From the NCBI GenBank assembly GCA_036159995.1, contig JAYYEI010000025.1, positions 1 to 28,138 of the forward strand: 28,138 bases of DNA, in the 5' to 3' direction. Source of the DNA: UBA8752 sp036159995. GTDB lineage: Bacteria > Bacteroidota > Bacteroidia > Flavobacteriales_D > Sanyastnellaceae. How positions within the stretch are numbered: position 1 is the first letter of the stretch; each line of letters begins with the position of its first letter. Of this stretch, positions 1 through 8,728 are shown one piece after another. The position numbers and the translations under genes were made by a program. The notes under the pieces are model-generated. The model did not search any database. It was not told the DNA's origin and worked only from the letters and a program-made list of their open reading frames with translations.

Positions 1-1
1 G

Positions 2-1126
2 CTCGCCATCGTCGGACTGCTGGCCATCGTGCGCCTGCGCGCGATGCAACCGGAGAAGCCGCTGGCGGCCCAGATTGCCGTGGCAGTGCTCGCCGTGGCC
101 ACGCTGGCCGACATGCAGTCGGTGGACCGCCGCTACCAGCCCGCCGACCAGGGCTGGATCCGCACCGTCGAGTACAAGTATCCTTACACGCCGTCGGCCG
201 CCGACGAGGCCATCCTCGCCGACCGCGTGCGGCGGAATCCGGTCGTCCAGGAGGCCATTGAGGGCGAGGTCGCCCGCGTCCGTTCGTCCTATGACGGCCG
301 CATCGGCAAGCGCGAGGAGCGCGTCCTCGACGCCGCCCGCTTTGCAGGCCTGCAGACGGTGGACCATTTCCGCGTGCTCAACCTCCGCGGTGCCTTCAGC
401 GACGCCACGACGAGCTACTTCCACCGCAGCGTGGGCGGCTACCACGGCGCCAAGCTCCGCCGCTACCAGGACCTGATCGAGCGGGTGCTCCAGCCGGAGC
501 AGCAGCAGTTCGCCGCCAAGGCCAACGCGCAGGGCCTCGAGGCCGCGCTCGCTGGCATGTCGGTCCACCACATGCTCAACACGCAGTACATCGTCTTCGA
601 CCCCAACCAGCAGCCGATCCCCAACGCGGGGGCTCTTGGCAACGCTTGGTTTGCCACGGGCTGGACGATGGCCGATGGGGCCGACGCCGAGATGGACGCG
701 CTGGAATCGCTCACCGATGCCCGCGCCGCCGTGGTGCCGGAATCGATGGCGGATGCGCTGACGGGTGTGGTGCCGGGCGCGGCGGGTGGCGGTCGGGCCG
801 AGCTGGTGTCGTTCACGCCGGACCGGCAGACCTACCAGGTCCAGACGCCGGCCGAGGGGCTGCTTGTCTTCAGCGAGATCCACTATCCGGAGGGCTGGTC
901 CATCACCATCGACGGTGAGCCGGCGGACCTGCTCCGCGTCAACTACGCGTTCCGCGCGGTGGTCGTCCCGCAGGGCAGCCACGAGGTGGAGATGGCCTTC
1001 GATGTGCCCGCGGTGGGCACGGCGCGGACGGTGGCGTCGGCGGGCAGCGTGCTGATCCTGCTCGCCCTGCTCGGCAGTCTGTGGGCGGCGTTCACCGGCC
1101 GGGGCAAGGTCGAGGAAGAGGCCTGA
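2..1126 (+). CDS. YfhO-like multi-membrane protein, 3' end only
   Basis: The reading frame is open from the first base of the window, so the gene is cut at its 5' end and the visible GTG at 29 is not the start. The visible part begins with hydrophobic helices, continues with a long extracytoplasmic region and ends with one more hydrophobic segment followed by a charged tail (GRGKVEEEA). The middle carries what I recognise as the Bacteroidota YfhO pattern: RVLNL, then SYFHRSVGGYHGAKLRRYQD, then MLNTQYIV and LGNAWF. YfhO proteins are large membrane proteins (usually over 800 residues) related to GT-C-type glycosyltransferases and linked to glycosylation of envelope polymers. The substrate here cannot be read. 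The gene converges on the next one with only 4 bases between their stops. The family call is good; the function is inferred from the family. Confidence 0.8.
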   Translation, partial: LAIVGLLAIVRLRAMQPEKPLAAQIAVAVLAVATLADMQSVDRRYQPADQGWIRTVEYKYPYTPSAADEAILADRVRRNPVVQEAIEGEVARVRSSYDGRIGKREERVLDAARFAGLQTVDHFRVLNLRGAFSDATTSYFHRSVGGYHGAKLRRYQDLIERVLQPEQQQFAAKANAQGLEAALAGMSVHHMLNTQYIVFDPNQQPIPNAGALGNAWFATGWTMADGADAEMDALESLTDARAAVVPESMADALTGVVPGAAGGGRAELVSFTPDRQTYQVQTPAEGLLVFSEIHYPEGWSITIDGEPADLLRVNYAFRAVVVPQGSHEVEMAFDVPAVGTARTVASAGSVLILLALLGSLWAAFTGRGKVEEEA

Positions 1127-1130
1127 CGGC

Positions 1131-2387
1131 TCAATTGAACCGGAACCCGTCCGCCTCCCAGCGGTCGAGCCATTCGGCGCGCCAGGCACGGTGCGGCTTG
1201 AATGGGTGTGGCGGGCTGCGGCGGATCATCCAGCGGATGACCGGCATGGCCAGCGGCAGCCGGATGTGCACCCACGTCGACATCGGGACGGGCACTGCGC
1301 CCAAGGTGCTCTTGATTTCCATGGCGGTCCGGCCCATCACCACGCGGCGGGCGTGCTTTCTGATGCCCCAATGGATGAACTCGATGAGCATCCGCTGGTA
1401 GAGCGCGCATTCCTTGTTCAGCTCCGGCTCAAAGCCGACGAAGTAGGCCTCGATCGTGCCGCCCTCCGGCTCGGCGTGGTGTAGGCCGCAATGGAATCCG
1501 ACCAGGCGCCCCTCGAAGTGGTGGGTGACCAGCAGGAAGTCGTCGCCCCACTGCTCGGCGAGCTGCGCGAAGTCGCCGGCCTCCAGCCCGCCCATCACGA
1601 TGCTGGCCCGGCCGTAAACCTTGTCGTAGAGGTCGATGAGGGCGGGTCCGAGCTCCCGGAGCCGTGCCGGGTCGGTGAGGCGCTCGAGGGTGACGTCGGC
1701 GTTGCGCGCAAGGATGCTGCGGACCTTGGTTCGGGCCTTGGTGCGCAGGGCGTCCATCCAGTCGTCCGGACCGGTCCAGGCGGGATCGAGCGGGGTGACC
1801 ATCAAGGGGTCGAACGTGGCGCGCTGCCACTTGCGGGACCAATGAGGGCCGAGGTCCGCGTCGAGTTCTGGCCCGAAGTCCTTGGCCATCCAGACGCGGA
1901 TGCCCCACTCTCGGGCACAGGTTTCGAAGGCTTGTTCGGTGAACCGGACGCGGTCGGCCACAGGGATGCCGTGGTGCCAACGGAACGCGTGCTCTCCGGT
2001 GCCAAGGCCCTGGCCCGCCACGAGGGTCCGGAATTGGAAGGGCCGCCCACCGGGCTGCAGGATGCCCATGAACAGCCGCACGCCGGCCGAGACCTCGAGG
2101 TGGTCCTCCGGGGTGCGGGATTCGCTCAGGACGGACTGCATCTGGAGGCCGCCCACGCAGTCGCCGGAGGCGGTCATGAGCAGGCCGAGGCGGCACTGGA
2201 CCTTGCCGTGGCCGGCCATGGCCTGGAAATAGCGGGGGTCGAGGTAGGCGGAGCCGCCGGGCAGCGCCGTCCACAGGTCCCACGGTACGGTGGCCATGTC
2301 GTCGTACCACCGCCATGCCGCGCCGCGGAGATCGGGCGCGGAAGCAGCCTCCGGGGTGGGGAGGATCTCGGTTTGGACGGTCGGCAT
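1131..2387 (-). CDS. GNAT-fold acyltransferase (BioF2/FemAB-like)
   Basis: A protein of 418 residues if the ATG at 2387 is used; an in-frame GTG at 2402 would add five residues. The C-terminal half has the features of the FemAB/BioF2-like acetyltransferase superfamily: a substrate-like stretch around residues 290-320 (GRLVGFHCG, then IEAYFVGFEPEL), LYQRMLIEFIHWGIR near 329-343, and VVMGRTAMEIKSTLG near 349-363, where GRT...E.K is the family hallmark. No signal peptide or membrane segment is visible, so it is probably cytoplasmic. Relatives transfer acyl or aminoacyl groups to cell-wall or small-molecule acceptors; the acceptor here is unknown. It is the last gene of the leftward unit, 45 bases after the DCC gene. 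I see no clear Shine-Dalgarno sequence, which is common in this phylum. Confidence 0.65.
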   Translation of the reverse strand: MPTVQTEILPTPEAASAPDLRGAAWRWYDDMATVPWDLWTALPGGSAYLDPRYFQAMAGHGKVQCRLGLLMTASGDCVGGLQMQSVLSESRTPEDHLEVSAGVRLFMGILQPGGRPFQFRTLVAGQGLGTGEHAFRWHHGIPVADRVRFTEQAFETCAREWGIRVWMAKDFGPELDADLGPHWSRKWQRATFDPLMVTPLDPAWTGPDDWMDALRTKARTKVRSILARNADVTLERLTDPARLRELGPALIDLYDKVYGRASIVMGGLEAGDFAQLAEQWGDDFLLVTHHFEGRLVGFHCGLHHAEPEGGTIEAYFVGFEPELNKECALYQRMLIEFIHWGIRKHARRVVMGRTAMEIKSTLGAVPVPMSTWVHIRLPLAMPVIRWMIRRSPPHPFKPHRAWRAEWLDRWEADGFRFN

Positions 2388-2432
2388 CGGTTCTAGGGCC
2401 ACGAAGCTATGACCGGTGAGGGCCTTCGAGGT

Positions 2433-2855
2433 TCAAAGAAGGAATCGTTGTGAGTCCTCCGGCAGGGGACAAGTGGCCTCCGTCCGGCCGAACCAGCGGG
2501 TCCGGTGGGCCGCCACGGTGCGGTATCCCCAACGGCGGAGCGAGGCGGGCCAGAGTCCGAGGAAGGCGGCCAGGCCGGGCCGGCCGATGGCGCGCAGGGC
2601 GGAGCGGACGGCGGCCTCAGCTGCGGTGGCTTCGCCGTCGGCCACGAAGACCACGGCATCCCGTTCGGGGGGCAGGGTGCCGCCGGCCCTCAGGCGGTCG
2701 GCGATGGTCCCATCGAGGGGGGCGAAGCGCAGGGCTGGACCGGGCCGGGAGCCTGGTCGCTCCCACCGCAGCAGAAGGCGCACGGCCCGGTGGCAGAGTG
2801 CGCAACCGCCATCGTAAAAGAGGAAGGGACCGTCGGGGAGGGCGTCAGAATTCAT
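2433..2855 (-). CDS. DCC-family thiol-disulfide oxidoreductase-like protein (DUF393)
   Basis: A small protein of about 140 residues. It opens with the family signature FLFYDGGCALCH at residues 11-22, giving the DxxC...C arrangement (D15, C18, C21) for which the DCC family is named. These proteins have a thioredoxin-like fold and are annotated as thiol-disulfide oxidoreductases, though few have been studied. The ATG at 2855 is chosen because the motif then lies at the usual distance from the N-terminus. This start overlaps the end of the TonB receptor gene by 11 bases, so translation is probably coupled. A GAAGGAG sequence abuts the ATG, too close for a standard ribosome site. A start at 2903 would lie deeper inside the receptor gene and is less likely. 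Confidence 0.75.
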   Translation of the reverse strand: MNSDALPDGPFLFYDGGCALCHRAVRLLLRWERPGSRPGPALRFAPLDGTIADRLRAGGTLPPERDAVVFVADGEATAAEAAVRSALRAIGRPGLAAFLGLWPASLRRWGYRTVAAHRTRWFGRTEATCPLPEDSQRFLL

Positions 2856-5412
2856 CTCCTTCAAAGCTGCCGCCGGAGCTGCGGTCGTATCCGCCCCGTC
2901 CACGCTTCTGGCCGGGCTCGAGCTTGCCCCACGACCAGGTCAGGGAGGCGTAGACGAACCGGGACTGGCGCTTGAAGGTGCCATCTTGGAAGAAGTCGCT
3001 GCCCTCGGAAGTGTACGACCATTGGCGCTGGTCGAAGAGGTCGCTGACCCGGACGGAGGCCCGGAGCTTGCCGTCGTAGAAATCGCGGTTCACAGCCGCA
3101 CTGTGCGACACGTAGCCGGCAAACGTGCCCTGTGGGTATTCGGCCGGGGCGCGGTAGCGTCCGTCGAGCTGAACCTTCCAATCCCCCTTCACCAGGGCAG
3201 AGACCTGGTAGCCGGCGTTGCCCTGAAATCCATTGTTGCCGAGGTCTGGTGCGAGGTTGGAGCCATCGGTGCTCTGGTAGTAGACGCTTCCGTTCAGGCG
3301 GACCTGCAGGGTGCGGCCCTTGCGCCACATGGCGACCACCTCGAGGCCGGAGTTGCTCTGGCGGGCGAGGTTGACAAAGGTGCGGTAGGCGACGCCCGTC
3401 TCGGCGACCTCGATGTAGCGGCGGATCACATCGCGGGTGGTCTTGTAGAACAACGAGGTCGTCAACGTCACCGCCTTGGTGGTGAGCTGGTGGCCGAACT
3501 CGAGGCCGTCGGTGTACTCCGGGCGGAGGAACGGGTTGCCGTAGCGGAGGTTTCGCGGATCGGCGTTGTCGACGAAGGGGTTGACCTGCCGGCCGCGGGG
3601 GCGGTTGACCCGGCGGTTGTAGCTGAGCACCCACTGGTTGCGGTCGTCGACGGTGTAGCTGAGGTTGGCCGATGGATAGAAGCTGACGTAGTCGTTGACG
3701 AAGAGGGCTTCGTCGCCCCCAAGCTGCTCCACGGCGGCGGCCAGGTCGGCGCTGTCGCCCTGGAGCTCGGCGGTGGTGTAGACGACCTCACCGCGGCCGC
3801 CCACCTGGACGCCCCACGCGCCGTACTTCCGGCCCCACGTCACGTAGGCGGCGTGGATGTCCTCTCGGTACCGGAAATCGTAGGCCTGCTCGAACGGGGC
3901 ACGCGCGCTGTCGCGCTGCCAGAACCGCTGGTCCTCTTTGCTTTCGCGCAGGATGGTCTTGTAGCCGAGCTCCAGTTTGCCATCGTGGTCGAGCGGCTTC
4001 TCGTAGTCGGCCTGAACCGTGGCGTTCCAATTTCCGCCGTCGTTCAGGTTGGCGTTGGAGAGGTAGGCGCTGTCCAGCACGGTAGACGGCAGGTCCTGCC
4101 AGAGGGAGTCGTGGGACACGCCCTCGCGCTGTGACCAGCGGGCGAAGGCCTGCAGGGTGTGGCGCTCGCCATACTTGTGCTCGTAGCCGAGGTCGAGGTC
4201 GGTGGAGGCGTTGTCGCGTGAGGACAGGCCGTAGCGGGTGAATCCGCCCACAGCATCGGTGCTCCAGGTTTCGAGGTTGACCACGTCCTCCACGCCGCTG
4301 TTGCCGCTTTGGTTGGTCCGGACGCCGAGGTTCCACGTGGTTTTGGAGGAGGGCATCCAGTCGAGCCCGGCGCGCACATTCCAGCTGTGGCTTTCGTTGT
4401 CGGCGTAGCTGTTGGACAGCAAGGTGCTCAGTGAATCGTAGGCCCCTCCCAGCTCGCCTCCGAAGGCTTGCTGCCGTTCGCTGTCGCCCCAGCGGAAGTT
4501 GTTGCGCTCGTTCCAGCCGGCGTTGAAGGAGAAGTTGAGTTTTTGGCCGCGCATGTTGCCGTTGACTGAGCCGCTGTGGTTCTCGTCCGAGCCCCATGTG
4601 ACGCTGACCTGGCCATGTTTGCCTTCGAGCTTGTCCTTCTTGAGGATGATGTTGAGGATGCCGGCGACGCCCTCCGGATCGTACTTGGCGGTGGGGGAGG
4701 TGATGATCTCGACGCGGTCGATGCTGCTGGCGGGAATCTGCTCGAGCAGGCTTTGGGTGGCCGATCCGACGAGGCCGCTGGGTCGACCGTCGATGAGGAT
4801 GGTCACGTTGCCGGAGCCACGGAGGCTCAGGTTGCCGTCGATGTCGACGTCCACGCTGGGGACGTTGCGGAGGAGCTCGGTGGCGTTGGCCCCGGCGCTG
4901 TTGAGGTCGTCGCCCACGCGGAACACCTTGCGGTCGATCATCATCTCGAGGGTGGAGCGCTGCTCGACGATTTCGGCGGCCTCGAGCGCCTGGACGTTGG
5001 GTTCGAGGCGGATGGTGCCAAGGTCCTGTTCGATGCCGCCGCGCGGGGTGAGGCGGATGTCGTCGACCGTGGCCGAGGTATAGCCCATGAAGCCGATCTG
5101 GGCGCGGAACCGGCCGACGGGGATCTCGGTGATGCGGAACCGGCCCTTGCTGTCGGTCACGCCACCGGTGATCACCTTGTCCTGATCAAAGGCGAGGAGG
5201 CTGATGGTGGCAAACTCAATCGGGACGCCGGACTGCAGGTCCTGGACCTCCCCGAAGACGACGCCGATCTTGGGACGTTCGCCGTCCGGGCGCCCTCCTG
5301 GACGTCCGCCTCCGCCGGGCCGTTGGGCGGCGAGGTCCAAACTGGTGAACAGGGCCAGAAAGGCCACAAGCAGGAGTCGGCAGGTCATGTGGGGACAACG
5401 CATGGCGTCCAT
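2845..5412 (-). CDS. TonB-dependent outer-membrane receptor
   Basis: An outer-membrane receptor of about 855 residues. Residues 1-30 form a signal peptide (hydrophobic LLLVAFLALF, then AAQ). A Gly/Pro/Arg-rich linker follows, then a carboxypeptidase-regulatory-like domain (about 45-125, GVVFGEVQDLQSGVPIEFAT), a plug domain (about 140-255, with VPSVDVDIDGNLSLRGSGNV, ILIDGRPSG and SIDRVEIITSPTAKYDPEG), and a beta-barrel to near the C-terminus. The family imports large or scarce ligands using TonB energy. No SusD-like gene lies beside it. It sits 37 bases behind the beta-galactosidase gene on the same strand, so a galactoside ligand is likely, but this is inference from context. ATG at 5412 is chosen; ATG at 5403 and TTG at 5415 are alternatives. 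The C-terminus ends in a charged Gly-rich tail rather than directly on the last strand. Confidence 0.9.
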   Translation of the reverse strand: MDAMRCPHMTCRLLLVAFLALFTSLDLAAQRPGGGGRPGGRPDGERPKIGVVFGEVQDLQSGVPIEFATISLLAFDQDKVITGGVTDSKGRFRITEIPVGRFRAQIGFMGYTSATVDDIRLTPRGGIEQDLGTIRLEPNVQALEAAEIVEQRSTLEMMIDRKVFRVGDDLNSAGANATELLRNVPSVDVDIDGNLSLRGSGNVTILIDGRPSGLVGSATQSLLEQIPASSIDRVEIITSPTAKYDPEGVAGILNIILKKDKLEGKHGQVSVTWGSDENHSGSVNGNMRGQKLNFSFNAGWNERNNFRWGDSERQQAFGGELGGAYDSLSTLLSNSYADNESHSWNVRAGLDWMPSSKTTWNLGVRTNQSGNSGVEDVVNLETWSTDAVGGFTRYGLSSRDNASTDLDLGYEHKYGERHTLQAFARWSQREGVSHDSLWQDLPSTVLDSAYLSNANLNDGGNWNATVQADYEKPLDHDGKLELGYKTILRESKEDQRFWQRDSARAPFEQAYDFRYREDIHAAYVTWGRKYGAWGVQVGGRGEVVYTTAELQGDSADLAAAVEQLGGDEALFVNDYVSFYPSANLSYTVDDRNQWVLSYNRRVNRPRGRQVNPFVDNADPRNLRYGNPFLRPEYTDGLEFGHQLTTKAVTLTTSLFYKTTRDVIRRYIEVAETGVAYRTFVNLARQSNSGLEVVAMWRKGRTLQVRLNGSVYYQSTDGSNLAPDLGNNGFQGNAGYQVSALVKGDWKVQLDGRYRAPAEYPQGTFAGYVSHSAAVNRDFYDGKLRASVRVSDLFDQRQWSYTSEGSDFFQDGTFKRQSRFVYASLTWSWGKLEPGQKRGRGGYDRSSGGSFEGDEF

Positions 5413-5449
5413 CAAAGTTCAATGCAAAGGTCAGAAGGCGCGGGCCTCC

Positions 5450-8400
5450 TCAGCGCCCAACCGGTCGGAAGCTGAAGCTGAATGTGTAGTCGCCGTAGGG
5501 CAATTGATAGGCGTCGAGCGGAAGGGCGCCCCAGCTGTTGATGCAGGCGACTCCGGAGGAGAATCCGTCGAGGTCGAGGTGGACTTCTTCCACCGGGTCG
5601 AGCAGCCGGAAGTGGGCCTGCGTGGTTTCCTTGCGCGGTCCGGAATCCAGCTGGTCCGGCCGGTAGTGAAGGGCAGTGACGTCAAGGTCGCCGTCGGCAG
5701 CAAACTCCAGACCAACGCCTGCCTCATCGGTCAACCGAACCCACCGGGTGTCGGTCCGGGTGCCGTTGTATTGCGGTCGGGCGTAGGGGGTGACGAGGTC
5801 GGCGACCTGCGCGCTCCAGAGGCCGAGGAAAGCGGCGGACTTGCGGTCGGCGGTGGATTCCATGGGGCCTCTTCCGTACCAGTTGACCTGCTCCAGGCCG
5901 GCCGGGAGCACCCAATGCTGGCCGAAGCGGTACAGGCTGGGGTGGTCGCCCCCGAGGGCGCGAAGGGATTGCTCGACGCGCACCGTGCCGTCGGCCGCGA
6001 CAGAATAGGTGACCCGCAAGGCAGCGTCTCCTCCGAGGACCGCGCGGTCGAAGGTGAGGGTGAGGCTGCCGTTGCGCTCCCGTTCTTGGGTGAAGGCGGC
6101 CGGTCCGTCGGCCACCGGGTCGCGCCAGACGGCCTTTTTCTCCGGGGTGCGGGCCCCGTAATCGTTGTCGACGGGCGGCCGCCAGAAGGTGGGTGCTCCA
6201 CCGGATTGGACGAGTTCACGGCCGTCCACCGCATAGCCAAGGACGTGGCCGGTCGCGCGGTCGAGGGTCAGCGTTCCGTCCGCGAAGGAGAGCACGAGGG
6301 TGCCGTCCTCGAGGGCGAGGTCGACGCGGCCGGCCGCCGGGGCCGGGGCGGGGCGCTCCGGGGTGGCCTGGACGAACTGGTTCCGCCCGAGCACATGTCC
6401 AGCGGGCAGCATTGGCTCCGCTTCCGCGAGGCGGGCTTCGACGGTCATCACGCGTTCACACGTGAGGTCGTCGGCCGGCCCGGGCTTCTCCGGCTGACGG
6501 CGGGCGTGGGCGGCGAGGTCGAACTGGATCGTCTGTCCAGGCCCGACGCGCTGGTCCTCGAAGACCACGGAGCGCACGGCCCGTCCGTCGCAGAGGGTGG
6601 TGACGTGTACGTCGACCACGGCGTCGCGGAACACGTACTCGCTGGACAGCTCGAGGATCTGGCCCCATTCGCCGGTGCGGGTGAAGTGCAGGGGCTGCTG
6701 GACTTGTTGGGCCTCGAGCATGTGCGGGTGCGGGGTGCCGTCGGCCATGAGCAGGCCGTTGTTCAGGAAGTTGTGGTCGCTCGGGATGTCCTTGGGGCCG
6801 TAGTCGCCGCCGTAGGCCAAGAAGCGCCGGCCGTCCTGTTCCTTCCAGAGTCCCTGGTCCTTGAAGTCCCAGATGAAGCCACCCTGCAGCCGCTCTTCGG
6901 AGCGGTAGAGGTCCCAGTACTCCTGGAACCCGCCGAGGCTGTTGCCCATCGCGTGAGCGTATTCGCACTGGATGAGCGGGCGCGTATCCTCCTCCTGGCC
7001 GGCGAACCACGCGAGGTGCTCGAGCCCGGCGTACATGGGGCCGTATACGTCGGTGTTCCAGTCGCGCTCGGCCCGCTCGTAGGCGATGTAGCGGGTGGGG
7101 TCCATCGCCTGGATCGTCTTGTAGTTGGCGTAGAAGTTGACCCCGTTGCCGGCCTCGTTGCCCATGGACCAGCAGATGATCGACGGGTGGTTGCGGTCGC
7201 GGGCGATCATCCGCGTGGTGCGCATCCGGTGGGCGAGGGCCCAATCGGGGTTGTTGCCGAGGGTCTTGTCGAGGTCGTAGCCGATGCCGTGGGACTCGAT
7301 GTTGGCTTCGTCGTAGACGTAGAGCCCGTAACGGTCGCACAGGGTGTACCAATAGGGATGGTTGGGATAATGGGAGGTCCGGACCGCGTTGAAATGGTGG
7401 GTTTTCAGGGCGCGGATATCGGCCTCCATCGTGGCCTTGTCCACCACGTGGCCAGTCTCCGGATGGTGCTCGTGCCGGTTGGCGCCTTTGATGAGGATGG
7501 GCCTGCCGTTGACCTTCACCAGGCCGTCTTCGATGCGGATGTTGCGGAAGCCGACCTCGAGGCGGGTGGCCTCCAGCGGGCGCTCTTTGCGGTCGAGGAG
7601 GGAGACGGTGACGTCGTGCAGGTCGGGGGTCTCGGCGGTCCACCGGTCGACGCCCGGGAAGCGCTTTCGCAGGGTGACGCGGGCGGTGTCCCCGGAGGCG
7701 ATTGACACGGGGAGGTCCACGTCAGCCAGTGTCCGTCCGCCCCGCGCCACGGCGCAACGGAGGGTCCCCTTGAAGGTGCCCTTGCCGTGGTGGACCACCG
7801 CCAGCGACAGGTCGAGGGTGCCGTTGAGGAAGTCGTCGGTGAGGCCGGCGTCGGCGACCACATCCGCGAGGTGGGTCTGTGGCCGGGCGTGGAGCCAGAC
7901 CTCGCGCTCGATGCCGGAGAGGCGCCAGAAGTCCTGGCATTCGAGGAAGCTGCCGTCGCTCCACCGGTAGACCTCGAGCGCCAGCGTGTTGTCGCCGGGC
8001 CGGACGGCGTCGGTGATGTCGAACTCGGCGGGCAGCTTGGATCCCTGGCTGTAGCCAATGCGCTCCCCATTGACCCACAGGAAGAAGGCGGACTTGACCG
8101 CTCCGAAGTGGAGCACGATGCGGTCGCCGGTCCAGTCTGCAGGCAGGCTGAAGTCCCGGCGGTAGCTGCCGACCGGGTTCCAGCCGTCGGGGATGTCCGG
8201 CGGGGTCGGAGTCTCCTTCCAATAGAAGGGGTAGGGGTGATTGGTGTAGATGGGCGTGCCGAAGCCTTCGAGCTCCCAGTTGGCCGGCACCGGGATGTCG
8301 TTCCATCCGGTCACGTCAAAGGCCGGATCCTCGAAGCCGACGGGCCGCTCCTCCGGAGTGCGGGCCCAGTGGAATTTCCAGACGCCGTCCAGTGAGCGGT

Positions 8401-8593
8401 AGCGGCCGGTCAGGTCCGGGCCTTCGACGGAGGCGCCGGTCGCCTCGGGGGCGGTGTAGAAGGTGGTGCGGGCGGGCAGCTTGTTTTCCTCGACCATGGA
8501 CGGGTCTTCGATGTAGGGGAGGAGGGTCTGGGCCGAAGTGAGGGCCGGGAGCAGGAGGCAACCGAGGAGGACAGAGAGGCGGAAACGGGACAT
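5450..8593 (-). CDS. lacZ: Beta-galactosidase, GH2, exported (LacZ type)
   Basis: A full-length glycoside hydrolase family 2 enzyme of 1047 residues, close to the usual LacZ length. A signal peptide covers residues 1-21 (LSVLLGCLLLPALTSA), so it acts in the periplasm or at the outer membrane rather than in the cytoplasm. In order: sugar-binding domain (about 65-235, with GVWKF and PVPANWELEGFGTPIYTN), Ig-like domain (about 237-350), TIM barrel (about 352-640, with IKGANRHEHHPE and DEANIESHG), then the beta-sandwich domains of the long LacZ subfamily. The catalytic acid/base is E480 in WSMGNEAGNG and the nucleophile is E544 in IQCEYAHAMGNS. It hydrolyses terminal beta-galactosides. It is the first gene of the leftward unit and is divergent from the galactose symporter, with 135 bases between the starts. 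Confidence 0.95.
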   Translation of the reverse strand: MSRFRLSVLLGCLLLPALTSAQTLLPYIEDPSMVEENKLPARTTFYTAPEATGASVEGPDLTGRYRSLDGVWKFHWARTPEERPVGFEDPAFDVTGWNDIPVPANWELEGFGTPIYTNHPYPFYWKETPTPPDIPDGWNPVGSYRRDFSLPADWTGDRIVLHFGAVKSAFFLWVNGERIGYSQGSKLPAEFDITDAVRPGDNTLALEVYRWSDGSFLECQDFWRLSGIEREVWLHARPQTHLADVVADAGLTDDFLNGTLDLSLAVVHHGKGTFKGTLRCAVARGGRTLADVDLPVSIASGDTARVTLRKRFPGVDRWTAETPDLHDVTVSLLDRKERPLEATRLEVGFRNIRIEDGLVKVNGRPILIKGANRHEHHPETGHVVDKATMEADIRALKTHHFNAVRTSHYPNHPYWYTLCDRYGLYVYDEANIESHGIGYDLDKTLGNNPDWALAHRMRTTRMIARDRNHPSIICWSMGNEAGNGVNFYANYKTIQAMDPTRYIAYERAERDWNTDVYGPMYAGLEHLAWFAGQEEDTRPLIQCEYAHAMGNSLGGFQEYWDLYRSEERLQGGFIWDFKDQGLWKEQDGRRFLAYGGDYGPKDIPSDHNFLNNGLLMADGTPHPHMLEAQQVQQPLHFTRTGEWGQILELSSEYVFRDAVVDVHVTTLCDGRAVRSVVFEDQRVGPGQTIQFDLAAHARRQPEKPGPADDLTCERVMTVEARLAEAEPMLPAGHVLGRNQFVQATPERPAPAPAAGRVDLALEDGTLVLSFADGTLTLDRATGHVLGYAVDGRELVQSGGAPTFWRPPVDNDYGARTPEKKAVWRDPVADGPAAFTQERERNGSLTLTFDRAVLGGDAALRVTYSVAADGTVRVEQSLRALGGDHPSLYRFGQHWVLPAGLEQVNWYGRGPMESTADRKSAAFLGLWSAQVADLVTPYARPQYNGTRTDTRWVRLTDEAGVGLEFAADGDLDVTALHYRPDQLDSGPRKETTQAHFRLLDPVEEVHLDLDGFSSGVACINSWGALPLDAYQLPYGDYTFSFSFRPVGR

Positions 8594-8602
8594 GGAGGAC
8601 CG

Positions 8603-8629
8603 GATTCAGGAATGCAGGCGGCCTGAATG
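8603..8629. promoter_or_regulatory. Dyad in the lacZ/symporter divergent region, possible operator
   Basis: A perfect 7-base inverted repeat, ATTCAGG (8604-8610) and CCTGAAT (8622-8628), is separated by 11 bases. It lies 10-35 bases upstream of the beta-galactosidase ATG in the 135-base gap between two divergent sugar genes. On the lacZ strand the distal arm overlaps TACATTCA, a weak match to the Bacteroidota -7 box. The position suits a regulator binding site or a leader hairpin. This is inference only; no regulator gene is present nearby. Confidence 0.3.
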
Positions 8630-8728
8630 TAGCACCGTGCCCGCGGGCGCCCATCCCCAACCGTGTCCGAAGTACATTGTCCTCACGGTCGCGTCAATGA
8701 CACGGGTCCGCCAACACCTTACGCTTTC

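Noticed and set aside
5204..7705. Rightward open frame of 833 codons opposite lacZ and the TonB receptor
   Set aside because: Runs antisense across two well-supported genes and shows no domain.
8639..8648. GCCCGCGGGC palindrome as an operator
   Set aside because: A 10-base GC palindrome is common by chance in DNA of this composition; mentioned only as context.
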